From: Prorocentrum cordatum
Taxonomy: Eukaryota > Sar > Dinophyceae > Prorocentrales > Prorocentraceae
NCBI GenBank assembly: GCA_963575745.1
Contig: CAUYUJ010012202.1
Span: 185,001 to 249,000 of the forward strand
DNA: 64,000 nt
Direction of reading: 5' to 3'
Shown: piece by piece, positions 24,649 through 34,348 of the stretch
Layout of the letters: every line of letters starts with the position of its first letter
How positions within the stretch are numbered: position 1 is the first letter of the stretch
The notes under the pieces: model-generated
What the model saw: the letters and a program-made list of their open reading frames with translations, nothing else
The model's database searches: none
What the model was told of the DNA's origin: nothing
Position numbers and translations under genes: made by a program

Positions 24649-25716
24649 TCACATATCCCACGGGTTGGTGCTAAGTGGGCGCCTGCGAAGATAGGTGATG
24701 CAGTCGGTGCGAGAGGGCTCCAAGTAGGGGTCCAGGGGGACAAAGAACCCGCGGAGACCAAAAGGGAGCTCCCACTCGACACCCACCCCAAAGTCAATCC
24801 TCCTACGGAGCCTCGCCCCCCCACGAAGGTCCCAAGAAAGGGGGAAGGCCCCAGGGGGGCCAGGAGCGGACCCCCAAGGGAAGCCACTACGGAGAGCTTG
24901 ATGGGCCTCTGGGGATCCCTCGCGAATATGTTGCAGGAGGGCGGCGGCCAACATCCTCAGCAACTGTGAGGGCAGCCTGAGAACCGCGCCATCCCTTTTC
25001 CACCGAAATGGTAGGTCGTCAATACTACTAGCATTATGACTTGCATGGTTGCAACGCAGCCCTCCTTGCACGTCCTGAAGCCTCGCGTCCAAAGCTGGCA
25101 TCCTGATTGCCAGCAACACGGTAGGCCTGCGGGCTCTGGCACCAAACGCGCATTGATGTAAAGTGTGCTTCGAGACCCCTTCCATTTTTTCGAGCAAGGT
25201 GACCTCGGGTAAGGTCCAGACACTTGGAGAGCAAACGCCTCCTTCCTCTTGGGCAGGATGAATAAGAATGGCTGGAATGTTATATGTATAAGCCTCGTAA
25301 AGCAGAAGAACGGAAACGCGCAGCAACCTGTTGTCACAATGAACATGCTCGCTCTGGGCGCTGCTCAGGGCCCCCAGCCCCCACGGGCGGCAGGGATCCC
25401 GAAGGGGGCTAAGGACCCCTTCCCTCGGATGAAGCAACTGGCCACCTGAGAACCAGGTCCTGGAAGGGGGGGTCGCGACAACTCCAGCCGCCCTGCCTGA
25501 TCTGATTAAATCTAGCCACGCTTCGCTCGATTTGTCGTCATCGAAATTCGTCTGTGGCGAGGGGTGCTCTCCCCCAATGCTCAGCACGACACACCTCGTG
25601 GAAAAGAGCGCCAATATCCTGTCGAAGTGGTCCTGTAAGTCGCCCTGGAAACGAGAGCCTCCAAAGAGGTGCAAGACAACTTTGAGGGGACGTACGGGGG
25701 GTCTACGAGGTGCCAC
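24649..25716 (-). CDS. LINE-like element: C-terminal methyltransferase-like domain
   Basis: 355 residues. Motifs in order: VVLHLFGGSRFQGDL (glycine-rich SAM-type loop), VVATPPSRTWFSGGQ (position of the C5-methyltransferase PC motif, here with Ser in place of Cys), PAILIHPAQ...SVWTLPEV (ENP-like position), HQCAFGARARRPTVLLAI (Cys-x-x-Gly...PT block) and LRCNHASHNAS. The same order of blocks occurs in the Copia-like and tyrosine-recombinase elements here. Loss of the Cys suggests it is not an active cytosine methyltransferase. It is the 3'-terminal unit of the element. Confidence 0.7.
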   Translation of the reverse strand: MAPRRPPVRPLKVVLHLFGGSRFQGDLQDHFDRILALFSTRCVVLSIGGEHPSPQTNFDDDKSSEAWLDLIRSGRAAGVVATPPSRTWFSGGQLLHPREGVLSPLRDPCRPWGLGALSSAQSEHVHCDNRLLRVSVLLLYEAYTYNIPAILIHPAQEEGGVCSPSVWTLPEVTLLEKMEGVSKHTLHQCAFGARARRPTVLLAIRMPALDARLQDVQGGLRCNHASHNASSIDDLPFRWKRDGAVLRLPSQLLRMLAAALLQHIREGSPEAHQALRSGFPWGSAPGPPGAFPLSWDLRGGARLRRRIDFGVGVEWELPFGLRGFFVPLDPYLEPSRTDCITYLRRRPLSTNPWDM

Positions 25717-25890
25717 ATCCCTAGGCTGCTCTACGCAAGGGGGGGCAGCAAGGGGAGTGAAAGCTTGCTGCCTCCTGGTAACGGGCAGTCTGGGAGCAAT
25801 CGGTGGGCCTTGACATTGGAGCCAAGGGAGCGCAGCGAAACAATCAGACCTCCCTTGTTTCCTATTGAGAGCAACTTCAATCCTGGCTTC

Positions 25891-26595
25891 CTAGCGTGCC
25901 TGCAACAGTTCATCTGAGGACGGTAGGTGTCCTGACGAGTGCCGAGCCATTTTGCAAGCAAGAGCGTTCGCAAGATGTTTAACCCGACGTGTGACATGGC
26001 GAAAACCACGTAAGCAAGCCTGGCAGAGCGTGCCAGTTGCAATGTTGTTGGGTGAGAGAGACGACTTGTGCGCTTTGCCAACACGCGCGCTCAGCTGTTG
26101 CGCGCTGCAAGCAACATGTCCACACTCATAACAAATATATCCGTCCGAGGGAGGGGGTGGGCCCGCGGTGCCCTGTGGGGCCAGCTCTGCCTGCAGGAGC
26201 CTGTGGCGCCAAACCTCTAGATGCGCTTGGTCCCTATGAAACCGCTTGGCCTTGACGATGGCCCTGCTGAGTGAGCGCTTGAAACCTCTGGAGTCGTTCC
26301 TGACCAAGGTTATCCAAGCTTCGCCCCCCTCCCTAGGGTCTGGCCATTCTGAGGCAAAGAAGTGTAGCCACTCCATGTCAGCACGAACTAGTGTTGGCCA
26401 TCCCCAAGGGTCCTCCCAATTTAGGTCCAGGAGTGTCCTGAGTACTGGAGGCGCCTGCCTCAAAACTCTGCCCAGTAGACGCAAACGCCCAACCGCAAGA
26501 ACGACCTTAGTGGGAAGGCGGTTGGTATCCAAAAGCACCTGGGCATTAATGAGATGGTGCTCGGCATTTTTGAAGGCGGGCAATCCCGAAGCCAC
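25891..26595 (-). pseudogene. LINE-like element: post-RT region with zinc finger
   Basis: 234 open codons. The N-terminal half (INAQVLLDTNRLPTKVVLAV, LLDLNWEDPWGWPTLVRADM) resembles the helical region after the RT thumb. The C-terminal half holds CYECGHVACSAQQLSARVGKAHK and a second CQACLRGFRHVTRRVKH pair, a probable C2H2/CCHC-like nucleic-acid-binding finger. It is separated from the RT by a frame change. Confidence 0.6.
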
Positions 26596-26667
26596 ACGGT
26601 AAACCGCAAGGTGTGTCGTTTGAATCTTCCTGAACTGTGCAACGGTAAGACGTGTCCAAACGGGGGC

Positions 26668-27021
26668 TCAAAAAAAACAACACACGGGAAGCAACAGTCT
26701 CGGCCAACGTGACTTTTTGGCGAGCGGCAGTTGAGCGCGGGGGGCCACAGAGTGACGGATGGGCCGAAGTGCCAGGTGTGGTTTGGCGGAGCGAGCCTGA
26801 ATGTCGGGACCCAGGGACCCATCAGCCGACACTTGGCTGCCGAGTATTTTGTGGACCTGGGTGGTGGGAAAAGAAAACCCCCAGCGCTCCGAAGTTATGT
26901 CCGCAATGACCTTGCCTGGTAAACTGCGTAGAGCAACGCGGGACCCCTTGCCATCGAGCGAAACCAGCACTTTGGTTCTGGCGCCATGTATCGAGAATCC
27001 CGCGGAGGCGGCTGCGCACAA
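26668..27021 (-). pseudogene. LINE-like element: RT thumb region
   Basis: Contains SIHGARTKVLVSLDGKGSR (the 'n..KTk' element after the catalytic YVDD of LINE RTs) and HKILGSQVSADG (the LG-x-x motif). It continues the RT core of the neighbouring ORF after a poly-A/T interruption near 27018-27050. Confidence 0.65.
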
Positions 27022-27641
27022 AAAAAAAAAAAAAAAACAAAAAAAAACATTCTCTGCGAGGGTGCGAGCGGACCCGCGACTTCTGCTGGGTTGACCAGCG
27101 GCAACAAACCCGTGAGATCATCCACAAACGAAAGGTCCGTGAACGCCGTGTCCCAATCCCTATCCGTTGCGAGCTTGAGTAGCGGAGCGCCGTACGCTTC
27201 CTGCCAGGACCGCCCCATGGCCTGGATGCCTTGCCGAATGTCCAAATGCACCTGCCGAAACACCGCGTTGCAAATATCTGTTGCTGCAACAGCGCCTGGT
27301 CGTGAGCCAAGAGAAGGTGCAACAAATCCATTCGCGCCCCTAACTTTCCAATGGGTGCCTCTATGCGTGTCTTGAATGAGAGCTAGGAGCTCATCCCTGG
27401 GAAAGTGGTTGTCCAGGAGGGGTTGTCTACCAAGCTGCGCTTTTACTCCCTGGACGAAAATCGGGGGAAGCGAAAGTTGATCAAGCGCCTCTGAGAGCCG
27501 AGCCTCATCCCCAGGCAATGTGAAGGCAATCTGCTTAATGGTGGTATAGAAGGCCTGGACCAGGTCAAGACAAATAACAATCCCCGAGGTGCGGCTGTGA
27601 ATGCAGTGCCTGAAGAATGCGCGAACTGCTAGTGTGATCAT
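26895..27641 (-). pseudogene. LINE-like element: RT palm
   Basis: Contains IVICLDLVQAFYTTIKQ (first catalytic Asp), a GSRPGAVAATDICNAVF motif, and AFTDLSFVDDLTGLL with FVDD as the catalytic pair. The frame then runs through a phenylalanine run encoded by the poly-A/T insertion and loses similarity. Confidence 0.8.
27018..27050. repeat. Poly(A) run interrupting the RT
   Basis: Two A-rich runs (A18 or so, C, A8) on the plus strand break the RT frame. Being poly(T) in the sense of the host element, it may be an inserted antisense tail of another retroposon, or homopolymer expansion. Confidence 0.7.
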
Positions 27642-27816
27642 GTCTACACTCCTGCCCCCTACTCCACCACATTGTTCACAAAGAAGGGCGGACGCAAGAA
27701 AATCATGCGCCAGAGACCGTAGGTGTGTGCGGCAAAGGTTGCAGAGAGCGCTGGCTAGTAGGATATGGCGATGGTTTTTGGCAACCGAGGGAGCCCCAAA
27801 TTCTTTTTTATATAAA

Positions 27817-27838
27817 AAAAAAAAAAAAAAAAAAACAC
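27817..27838. repeat. Poly(A) run between RT fragments
   Basis: About 22 A residues on the plus strand, preceded by TTTTTTATAT. It lies at a second break in the RT reading frame. Confidence 0.8.
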
Positions 27839-27845
27839 CCGCAGC

Positions 27846-28398
27846 TTAAAGGTAAACGGCTCTCTGCCCCCCCAGCGTGATTTTAACCAGCAATGGCCTC
27901 AATAACCTAGACAGCTGTCTGGGGGGCAATCTTGAACACACATCTGGGCATGCCATCAATGCTTGGAGCCTTGCCCTTCCTGAAGGCACGCATGAGATGC
28001 TGCAAGTCAAGAGGTGCGGGCACATATTTGAGCAAGTGTTGACCAATGCTGCTGAGAAAGTCAGGAAGCTGGTTGTAGGTTTGCAGCATGCCTGACATGC
28101 ACGTGCCGAGTCCCTTTTCGACCTTACAGAAGTGCCGCTGCATGTTCTGAGCCACCTGTTCGAGCGTGCTGAGAATCTTAGGACCAACCGATCCGTCTGG
28201 TCGCTCCGCGGGATCTGAAACCCCCTCGTCAGTCATGAAGGGGATAGTGTTGGAGGATGAGGAAGGGCCCCTGGATTTGCCCCCTAATGGCCAGGAGCCT
28301 GTCAATATGAAACCACTCGTTCCTGGGCATGTGGGCATCCGCGGAAAGTAAGATTTGGTCTGCCATGCTAGAGAGAAACCTGGAATGATCCTGCTCAA
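27846..28398 (-). pseudogene. LINE-like element: RT N-terminal region (frameshifted)
   Basis: Contains LMRAFRKGKAPSIDGMP, matching the 'a....kkgKApG.DGip' start of LINE RT domains, preceded by a helical linker (EQVAQNMQRHFCKVEKGLGT). The frame changes at about 27950 and again at the poly(A) run. Confidence 0.7.
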
Positions 28399-28996
28399 GT
28401 GTTTCCCTAACTGCGCCCATACTGTTGGCGACGAAATGGGTGACCCTCACCGCAAAGTCCTCACTGCACAGCTGCCGCTGATGAAATAGTGTCGCCGAAA
28501 AGCGAAGCATCTGAACCAAGGAGGCAAATGTGGCGGGCATCGCTAGACAATTGAAATTGGAGGGGCCGCCTGAGATGAGGCGAGAAGCAAAGTGAGACAG
28601 AGGGGCGCGATGGGACGAGAGCTTCGCATCAGCGCAAAGCGCCGACATGAACCATTTTCTGGTGGCTCTCTGGGATCCTCTCCGTAAGCGTATCATGTCC
28701 ATGACATCTGGTGGCAGAAACCCCATATTGGGTAATCGCCTGGTGAGAGCAAAACATGAATGGGCCGCCTGCGTGATGCAATCCGAAACGTCGTGGCAAT
28801 GCTGATTAAGTTCACAACCCCAGGGTGTTAAGGGAACGTCTCCTAATATCTGCCGAAACTTTTCGCACGCCTGTGTGCAATCAATTTTGCGGGGTCCAAG
28901 GGGGAAATCCCCCTCCTCTACGGGGTTTGTGTTCGACGTTCCAGGCCATTGAAGCAAGCGAGGGGAGGTGATCTTTAGAAACGAGCCCTGTGTCAA
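28229..28996 (-). pseudogene. LINE-like element: linker between endonuclease and RT
   Basis: 255 open codons of helical sequence (CEKFRQILGDVPLTPWGCEL, MRLRRG-like basic patches, HMPRNEWFHIDRLLAIR). It matches the connector seen between APE endonuclease and RT in LINEs. Different frame from its neighbours. Confidence 0.6.
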
Positions 28997-29567
28997 ACTC
29001 AGTCGCTACTTGACAATAGTTGATGCATGCTTGGAGGGCCGGGGAAGTGACAATGTAATAAATCCTATGCCTCGTTCCGCGATTTCTGACATACGCGTAG
29101 CCTTCAGGCGAGCCCATCACGAAAGTGTTGACCAACCTCAACTCATGAGCCTGTGCAAAGCTGTGGAGAGTGCTGCCTTGAAGATCCTCCTGCTGTCTAG
29201 GTTCGGCTGAGCCAACCGCTGAGGTAAGGTAGGGGCCTACTCTGACGCTCGCATCCCAAAGTCCCAGAGATGGTGGCCACTGCTTGGCGTGCTGCTCAAA
29301 CGTGTACCAACATTTTTCCCTGGTGGGGAGGGGCGCCCTGGCGTGGGGGGACATGAGCAACCGAAACAATGAGGCTAAGAGCGGGGGCCTGGATGCGTAC
29401 GAATAGTAGCCTGCTGGATGCAAAGAGTACACGCGCATGTTCGGGCATGAGTGTGTGTTCGTGATTGTCTGTTCTACCATAGGGAACAGTCGTATTGATC
29501 CAGAGCTCGACTCCAAGCCCCTCATGGTCGGGCCCCGAGGAGGTGATACAAAAAACCGTCCGCACAC
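28881..29567 (-). pseudogene. LINE-like element: C-terminal half of APE-type endonuclease
   Basis: HELRLVNTF, YVRNRGTRHRIYYIVTS (position of the W-x-x-...-S-x-IDYI block) and LVSKDHLPSLASMAW (the S/D-H catalytic motif) place this in the exonuclease-endonuclease-phosphatase fold used by LINEs to nick target DNA. The N-terminal half is in the overlapping ORF. Confidence 0.65.
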
Positions 29568-30430
29568 CTGGAACCCCCAGGGGCCCTTGCTTCTTGAATG
29601 CCTACCAAGACCGTGGTTGCTGCCATGAACTGCGCCCGAAGTAGCTTGAGCCTAGCTCTTCTCGCTCGCCCTGCCGTGCCAAACGTGAGCTTGGCAGAGG
29701 CAGACCTCGCATTAAACTGTGCGGCTTGGAATGCCAGCGACACGGTCGAGGCACCTGCTGGCAAGGAGTGACGGGATACGATGGATGGAGGCAGATGCTC
29801 TTCCAATCCATGGCACTTAGGCGTGTGAGCGCCTGTTCCTCCCAACTGAAAAGGGTGCGCCTCTTTGGACGTGGTGTCGGCCTCCAGTAACCAAGCCCAT
29901 TCCATGGATTTGTGATAGACCGTACGAGAGAGGGCATCCTCGGGAAACGCCGTGGCCGATATACTGCCATCAAGGACAGCCCCAGCGAGCCAATCGGCAA
30001 GCGTGTTCCAGGGATGCCCGCAATGCCCCTTAACGTGGGCAATGGAAGCCTGACGATGACACCCCACCTGGGCACACAAGGAGCAAGTCAAGCGGCCAAA
30101 ATGGTCGTGTGGTGGGGGGGCGGATAAGCCAGTGATGGCTCGAACTACATTGAGGGGATCTGCCTGCACCTCAGCGGGAGTCGTAGAATCCTGGCTGGCA
30201 AGAAAGTAGGCCGCCCATAATACACCGATGAACTCACTCTCGGTACTGGTGGCCAAGTCGCTGCCCGTGGCCGCCCTGCAAGAGCCGTCTAGGTCAGGTG
30301 CCCACCAGCCGAGAAAGCTGAATGGCAAGTTCTGAGAAGCGTGCTCACCTACAACCACCATGGCCCAAGGGGCCTTGGAAAGGCTCCTAGGTTTGACCGA
30401 GCCATCCGTGAAGAGGTGAAGCTTAGCGGG
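29522..30430 (-). pseudogene. LINE-like element: RNase H domain fused to start of APE endonuclease
   Basis: RNase H motifs are complete: LHLFTDGSV near 30410 (first Asp), STESEFIGVLWAAYF (Glu), VQADPLNVV (Asp) and HVKGHCGHPWNTLADWLA (His/Asp). After a linker, the same frame starts the endonuclease with LAFQAAQFNARSASAKLTFG and VLVGIQEAR, the N and E motifs. The frame opens just after a TGA beside a C7 run at about 30448. The upstream frame reads sensibly up to the same point, so one indel in the run is likely. Confidence 0.75.
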
Positions 30431-30486
30431 GACCTCAGGCCTCCGGGGGGGTCACGTCAAGAGCCACGCAGGAAACCTCGGGGAGG

Positions 30487-32510
30487 TCATTGCGGGGAAC
30501 ATCCCTGCAAAGTGGGGGGGGGGGGGGGGCATATAATATCCCTGGTCCCGTAGAACTTAACGGCGTCATAATCCCTAGAGTCCAAACAAGGAACAACCTT
30601 GGCGGGCACCCCCTGAGGAGCCACGTGATCCTGGTGCGAACTCCCACCTTCCCGTGAGTGTGTGACCAAAGTCGGGCCACCAAGGCGGCTGCCCCTAGCG
30701 CTGTTGAGGGGGGGGGGGGGGGGTTGGACTGCAGCTCGGTGAATCAGCATCGGGCAAGGGCTGAGAGGGATCTGCCTCTTGTAAAACCGAGCGAAGGCAG
30801 AAACAACTGGCGTGCAATACTTAGTCTCCGCACTAGACTTGGGTGCTGTGAGAAATGCCGGGCGAGCAGTCTCAGCGTGGCTTCCCGCTTGAAACTGAAA
30901 CGCATCGAGCCCACGAGAGGGGGGGTGAGGTGAGGCCATCCCTATGTCCTTATCCCCAAAGGAGGAGAGGTGATGAGTGGTAGAAGGTGCCTTGCCAGCG
31001 CCGCCTCGACACAGGTAGCCTGGTTGCCCTGAGCTTGCCAGGACCTGAGGCATCTGAGGCTGGGAGAAAGCAAGGTGATCGAAGCAAGTGCACACTCGCT
31101 TGCCAAGGTGCCTGGGAGGGGAGGTTTCCAACTGTGAGAGAGGCCCTGTGATTGAGGCGAGGAAGATGAGGAGGCGGGCCACAAGCTGTTCAGAAGGAGG
31201 TCTGACGCGTGCTTGAGGCCCGTTAAGAGAAGCCGACCACTTCTTCCCAAAATCTCCACCCTCCCGCCTCGCTGCATTCCCCGTCCAGTAGCTAATACCC
31301 TGAGAAGTGAAACTGGCGGTGTCATCGAGGACACCTAAACTAGTAGAATGTTGTGTTCCTCTGCATGAGGAGGCAGCGCAAATTAATGCCCACGCCCCAG
31401 GGCAAGCTTCCATGTGCCACCATGTGGCGTTGCACGCTATACCGTCCAGGAAAGAAACTTCAGTGTTCTCAAGAACCTGCCCCAAGAAGTCCCACCTGCA
31501 CTTAAACTCCCATGGGTTCCCCTGAACCATGAGCATGTCACAAGTCGTGGCTTCGGCTAGATGCCTCCACACATCCAACGCACTATACTCTTCAGAAATG
31601 TTGGCATTACCAAAGCTTTGCCAAGGCGAACCAATGCCCACCCTTTTCTCAGCCCAAAAACATGCGGCGGGGGCCGTGACAGGATGCGTGTTTCCAAGGC
31701 AAGGATGTTTGAGGGAGAGGATAGAACGAGTGGGTCTAGCACCAGGAGGAGGGGGGTGGATGAGAGGAGGGAATTCAGTGCGAAAAAAAAAAGCCACCTG
31801 AGGAGGTGACCATCGGCCATGCTGAAATTCGGCCCGCTGGTGAGTTCGTCCTGGTTGCTCAACGGCTGCGTCGGCGCCAATAACGACTGATCGATCATCT
31901 CGATCGGTGGGGTAGACCAAGTCTTTCTCGTGCCCTTTCTCTTCCTCCAGCAGATGTTGTTGCTTCTCTCTTATGATCTTCAACCGTTCAATGACTTTGT
32001 CCCTGTTGGTATGTAATTCATGTAGCTGCTTCGTAACCGATTATGTGGTGCTTTGCATGAGCTTGCAAACTGCCAACTCCAGCTCAGCTTCTGTAGATGA
32101 GTGCCCTGCGACGCGCATCGCAAGTATGAGTCTGGCGAGGCGGAGCATGCGCACATGATTCTGACGCTTGAACTTGCGCAATTCATTGATGCCCGAGGGC
32201 GGCTCTTGAAAATGTTTGGCAGCCTGAGGCATGTTCATCATGTCAGCTCTTGTGATGGGGGCAGTCTGCATGACGACGTCCTGAGCTGCCTTGTCGTTGT
32301 TGTGGCCGGAATCCTTCTGACGAAAGGCCTGGGGCCTGGAAAGAGAGCGCCTGCTTCGAACTCTCCCATCTTGCCCCCGCTCAAAGTGGGCCCCACCTGG
32401 GAACGGGTTCGCAAGGTTCTCAGTCCTACCAAAAGTCGTACCACATATACAGCGCCAATGGTGACCTCTGACGTGCCTCCCACAGGGTATGCAGGTCCAG
32501 TCCAGCCCAG
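30487..32510 (-). pseudogene. LINE-like element: ORF1-like region (zinc knuckle, coiled coil)
   Basis: In minus sense the frame near 32500-32440 reads TCIPCGRHVRGHHWRCICGT, a Cys/His cluster. Basic helical sequence ELRKFKRQNHVRMLRLARLI follows near 32190. Then, after one in-frame TAA (near 32037), comes a coiled coil (QLHELHTNRDKVIERLKIIR, EKQQHLLEEEKGHEKDLVYP). LINE ORF1 proteins bind element RNA. Downstream sequence to 30487 is open but less coherent and has frame changes at G runs (30516-30530, 30711-30722). Confidence 0.5.
30515..30530. repeat. G-run (about 15 nt)
   Basis: Homopolymer within the LINE-like ORF1/RNase H linker; coincides with a frame change. A similar run lies at 30711-30722. 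Confidence 0.9.
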
Positions 32511-32789
32511 GGCCAGTGAACCTGGCACCCCGAGCCTGGCACCCCGAGCCTGGCGGTTCGCCATGCTCGATGAGTGGTGCCCTTGTAATAGAAGTGCAGC
32601 TGCTCGGAGCCTCAGAAGAACCCGTGCCTGGCCTCTCTGGGCCCTGGCCCGTCTATGCCAACTGGGTTATGAGGGAATGGTGGGCGCGGCGCCGAAAGAA
32701 GTAATAAGTGTAGGAGCACGCCTGGGGTCAAGCCTCTTTCGGTCTCAGATGCGCTGGAACTCTCACTTCCAGGAATCGGGACCAGGGCC

Positions 32790-32845
32790 AAACCCTCCCC
32801 TCCTCCTCCTCCCCCTCCTCCTCCTCCTCCTCCTCCCCCTCCTCG
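32790..32845. repeat. (TCC)n tract
   Basis: Short CCT/TCC array on the plus strand, directly before the first copy of a dispersed GC-rich repeat. Confidence 0.85.
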
Positions 32846-32894
32846 CGCGCCCTCGCACTCCTCAGGCGCTGATGCCGACGATGAGGAGGGGGGG

Positions 32895-32972
32895 GGTATC
32901 TTTCCACGCGGCCTGCGGCGCCCCCCCGCTGGAGGGCGCGAGCTCCGCGGCGCGTCTCGCCGCCGACCCTCC
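32895..32972 (+). repeat. Dispersed GC-rich repeat B, copy 1
   Basis: Shares GCGCCCCCCCGCTGGAGGGC, then GCGAGCTC-GCGGCGCGTCTC, with 33847-33920. Both copies abut GGA/TCC arrays. Confidence 0.85.
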
Positions 32973-33249
32973 CCGCCCGGCGCATTGCAGCGCCGAGGGG
33001 GGGGGGGGGGGGCTCGCGGCGAGGCGGGGGCCGAGCGCGCGCCGACTGCGACGAGGCAAGCGCGAGCCGAGCAAACTCATCGGGAAGCCCCACCCACCGC
33101 TTTATTATGGCGTGGGTGGGCGGGACCTTCAGAAAGGATGCCGGGGCCGCTCCTAGAGCGGCCTCGAGCCAAGGGCGACGGGGGAGGGGCACATGCAGGA
33201 GAGAGGGGCCGCGCAGAGCGAGGAAACCCACTGTTCCCTCGAACGTCTA

Positions 33250-33335
33250 CGTTTCCTCTCTTCTCTCCGCCCCCGAAGCCCGGGCGGATCGGGCGCGGCT
33301 GGGCGCGGCTGGGCCCGCGCCCCTCAGGCCGCACC
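33250..33335 (+). repeat. Dispersed GC-rich repeat, copy 2
   Basis: Second copy of 24108-24192; precedes the (GGA)n array here as the first copy precedes (ATTC)n. Confidence 0.8.
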
Positions 33336-33389
33336 CCCCGCCCCCCTCGCGCGCCCCCTCTCCCCTCAGACGCCGATGCTGACGATGGG

Positions 33390-33445
33390 GGGGGGGTGGG
33401 GGGGAGGAGGAGGAGGAGGAGGAGAGGAGGAGGAGGAGGAGGAGA

Positions 33446-33476
<31 letters not shown>

Positions 33477-33846
33477 GGAGGAGGAGGAGGAGGAGGAGGA
33501 GGAGGAGGAGGAGGAGGAGGAGGGAGGAGGAGGGGAGGAGGAGGAGGGAGGAGGAGGAGGAGGAGGGGAGGAGGAGGAGGAGGAGGAGGGGGGAGGAGGA
33601 GAGAGGAGGAGGAGGGGGAGGAGGAGGAGGAGGAGGAGGAGGAGGAGGAGGAGGAGGAGGAGGAGGAGGAGGAGGGGAGGAGGAGGAGGAGGAGGAGGAG
33701 GAGGAGAGAGGAGGAGGAGGAGGAGGAGGCGGAGGAGGGGAGGAGGAGGAGGAGGAGGAGGAGGGGGGGGGGGGGAGGAGGAGGAGGAAGAGGAGGAGGA
33801 GGAGGAGGAGGAGGCGGAGGAGGAGGAGGAGGAGGAGGAGGAGAAG
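33390..33846. repeat. (GGA)n purine array, about 450 bp
   Basis: Nearly pure GGA with GA and G-run interruptions. The long poly-Gly, poly-Glu, poly-Arg, poly-Pro and poly-Ser frames on both strands are artefacts of the 3-nt period. Confidence 0.97.
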
Positions 33847-33922
33847 GCATCTATTCACGCAGCCTGTCGCGCCCCCCCGCTGGAGGGCGCGAGCTCTGCG
33901 GCGCGTCTCGCCGCCGAGCCCC
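33847..33922 (+). repeat. Dispersed GC-rich repeat B, copy 2
   Basis: Second copy of 32895-32972, directly after the (GGA)n array. Confidence 0.85.
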
Positions 33923-34348
33923 CTCTATGCCCCCGGCGCCATGCGCGCATCGAGCCGCGGGGCCCACCTCGAGGGCCCCTGCCCGGACTGGAGGGGGGTC
34001 CTGGCCCCCGCTGCCCAGCGCCCTCGGCACCTTCTCCGCGCGTTCTTCGGCTGCCGCGCTGTCAGCGGTCGAGGCCCCCCATGCGCCTCGGCCTCGGACC
34101 TCTCGGCCTCGGCTGCCCTGCGCTTGAGCCTCTGGCCGGAGCGGCCGCCCCATGCGCTTCTCGTGCCATGGCCAGGTCCGCGGCCTCCACGCTGCTAGCT
34201 ACGCCCTGCGCCATGCCCCTCGCCCCCCCCACAAGTAGCCTTGGAAGGCGTCGCTATCCCGCCGCCCCCGGCGCTGCACCAGCGCCGTGTCTTTGAATGC
34301 TGCGCAAAGCGCTGGCGCCCCCCCGATCCTCAGGCCGTGGGAGCCTAA
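33923..34348. other. GC-rich spacer without supported gene
   Basis: High-GC DNA with overlapping open frames on both strands and no coherent domain. Confidence 0.5.

Larger units (their letters stand above)
24649..32560 (-). mobile_element. Decayed LINE-like (non-LTR) retrotransposon
   Basis: In minus-strand order the element holds ORF1 (zinc knuckle and coiled coil), RNase H, APE-type endonuclease, RT, a Cys/His zinc region and a methyltransferase-like domain. No LTRs or target duplications are seen. The reading frame changes repeatedly, often at homopolymers: a C7 run near 30448, G runs at 30516-30530 and 30711-30722, and A runs near 27020-27050 and 27817-27838. It is therefore either an old copy or one carrying homopolymer sequencing errors. 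RNase H upstream of the endonuclease differs from the usual EN-RT-RNase H order. The exact 5' end is uncertain. Confidence 0.8.

Noticed and set aside
33077-34296. Long Gly/Glu/Arg and Pro/Ser ORFs on both strands
   Set aside because: Product of the (GGA)n array and flanking GC-rich DNA, with no coherent domain.
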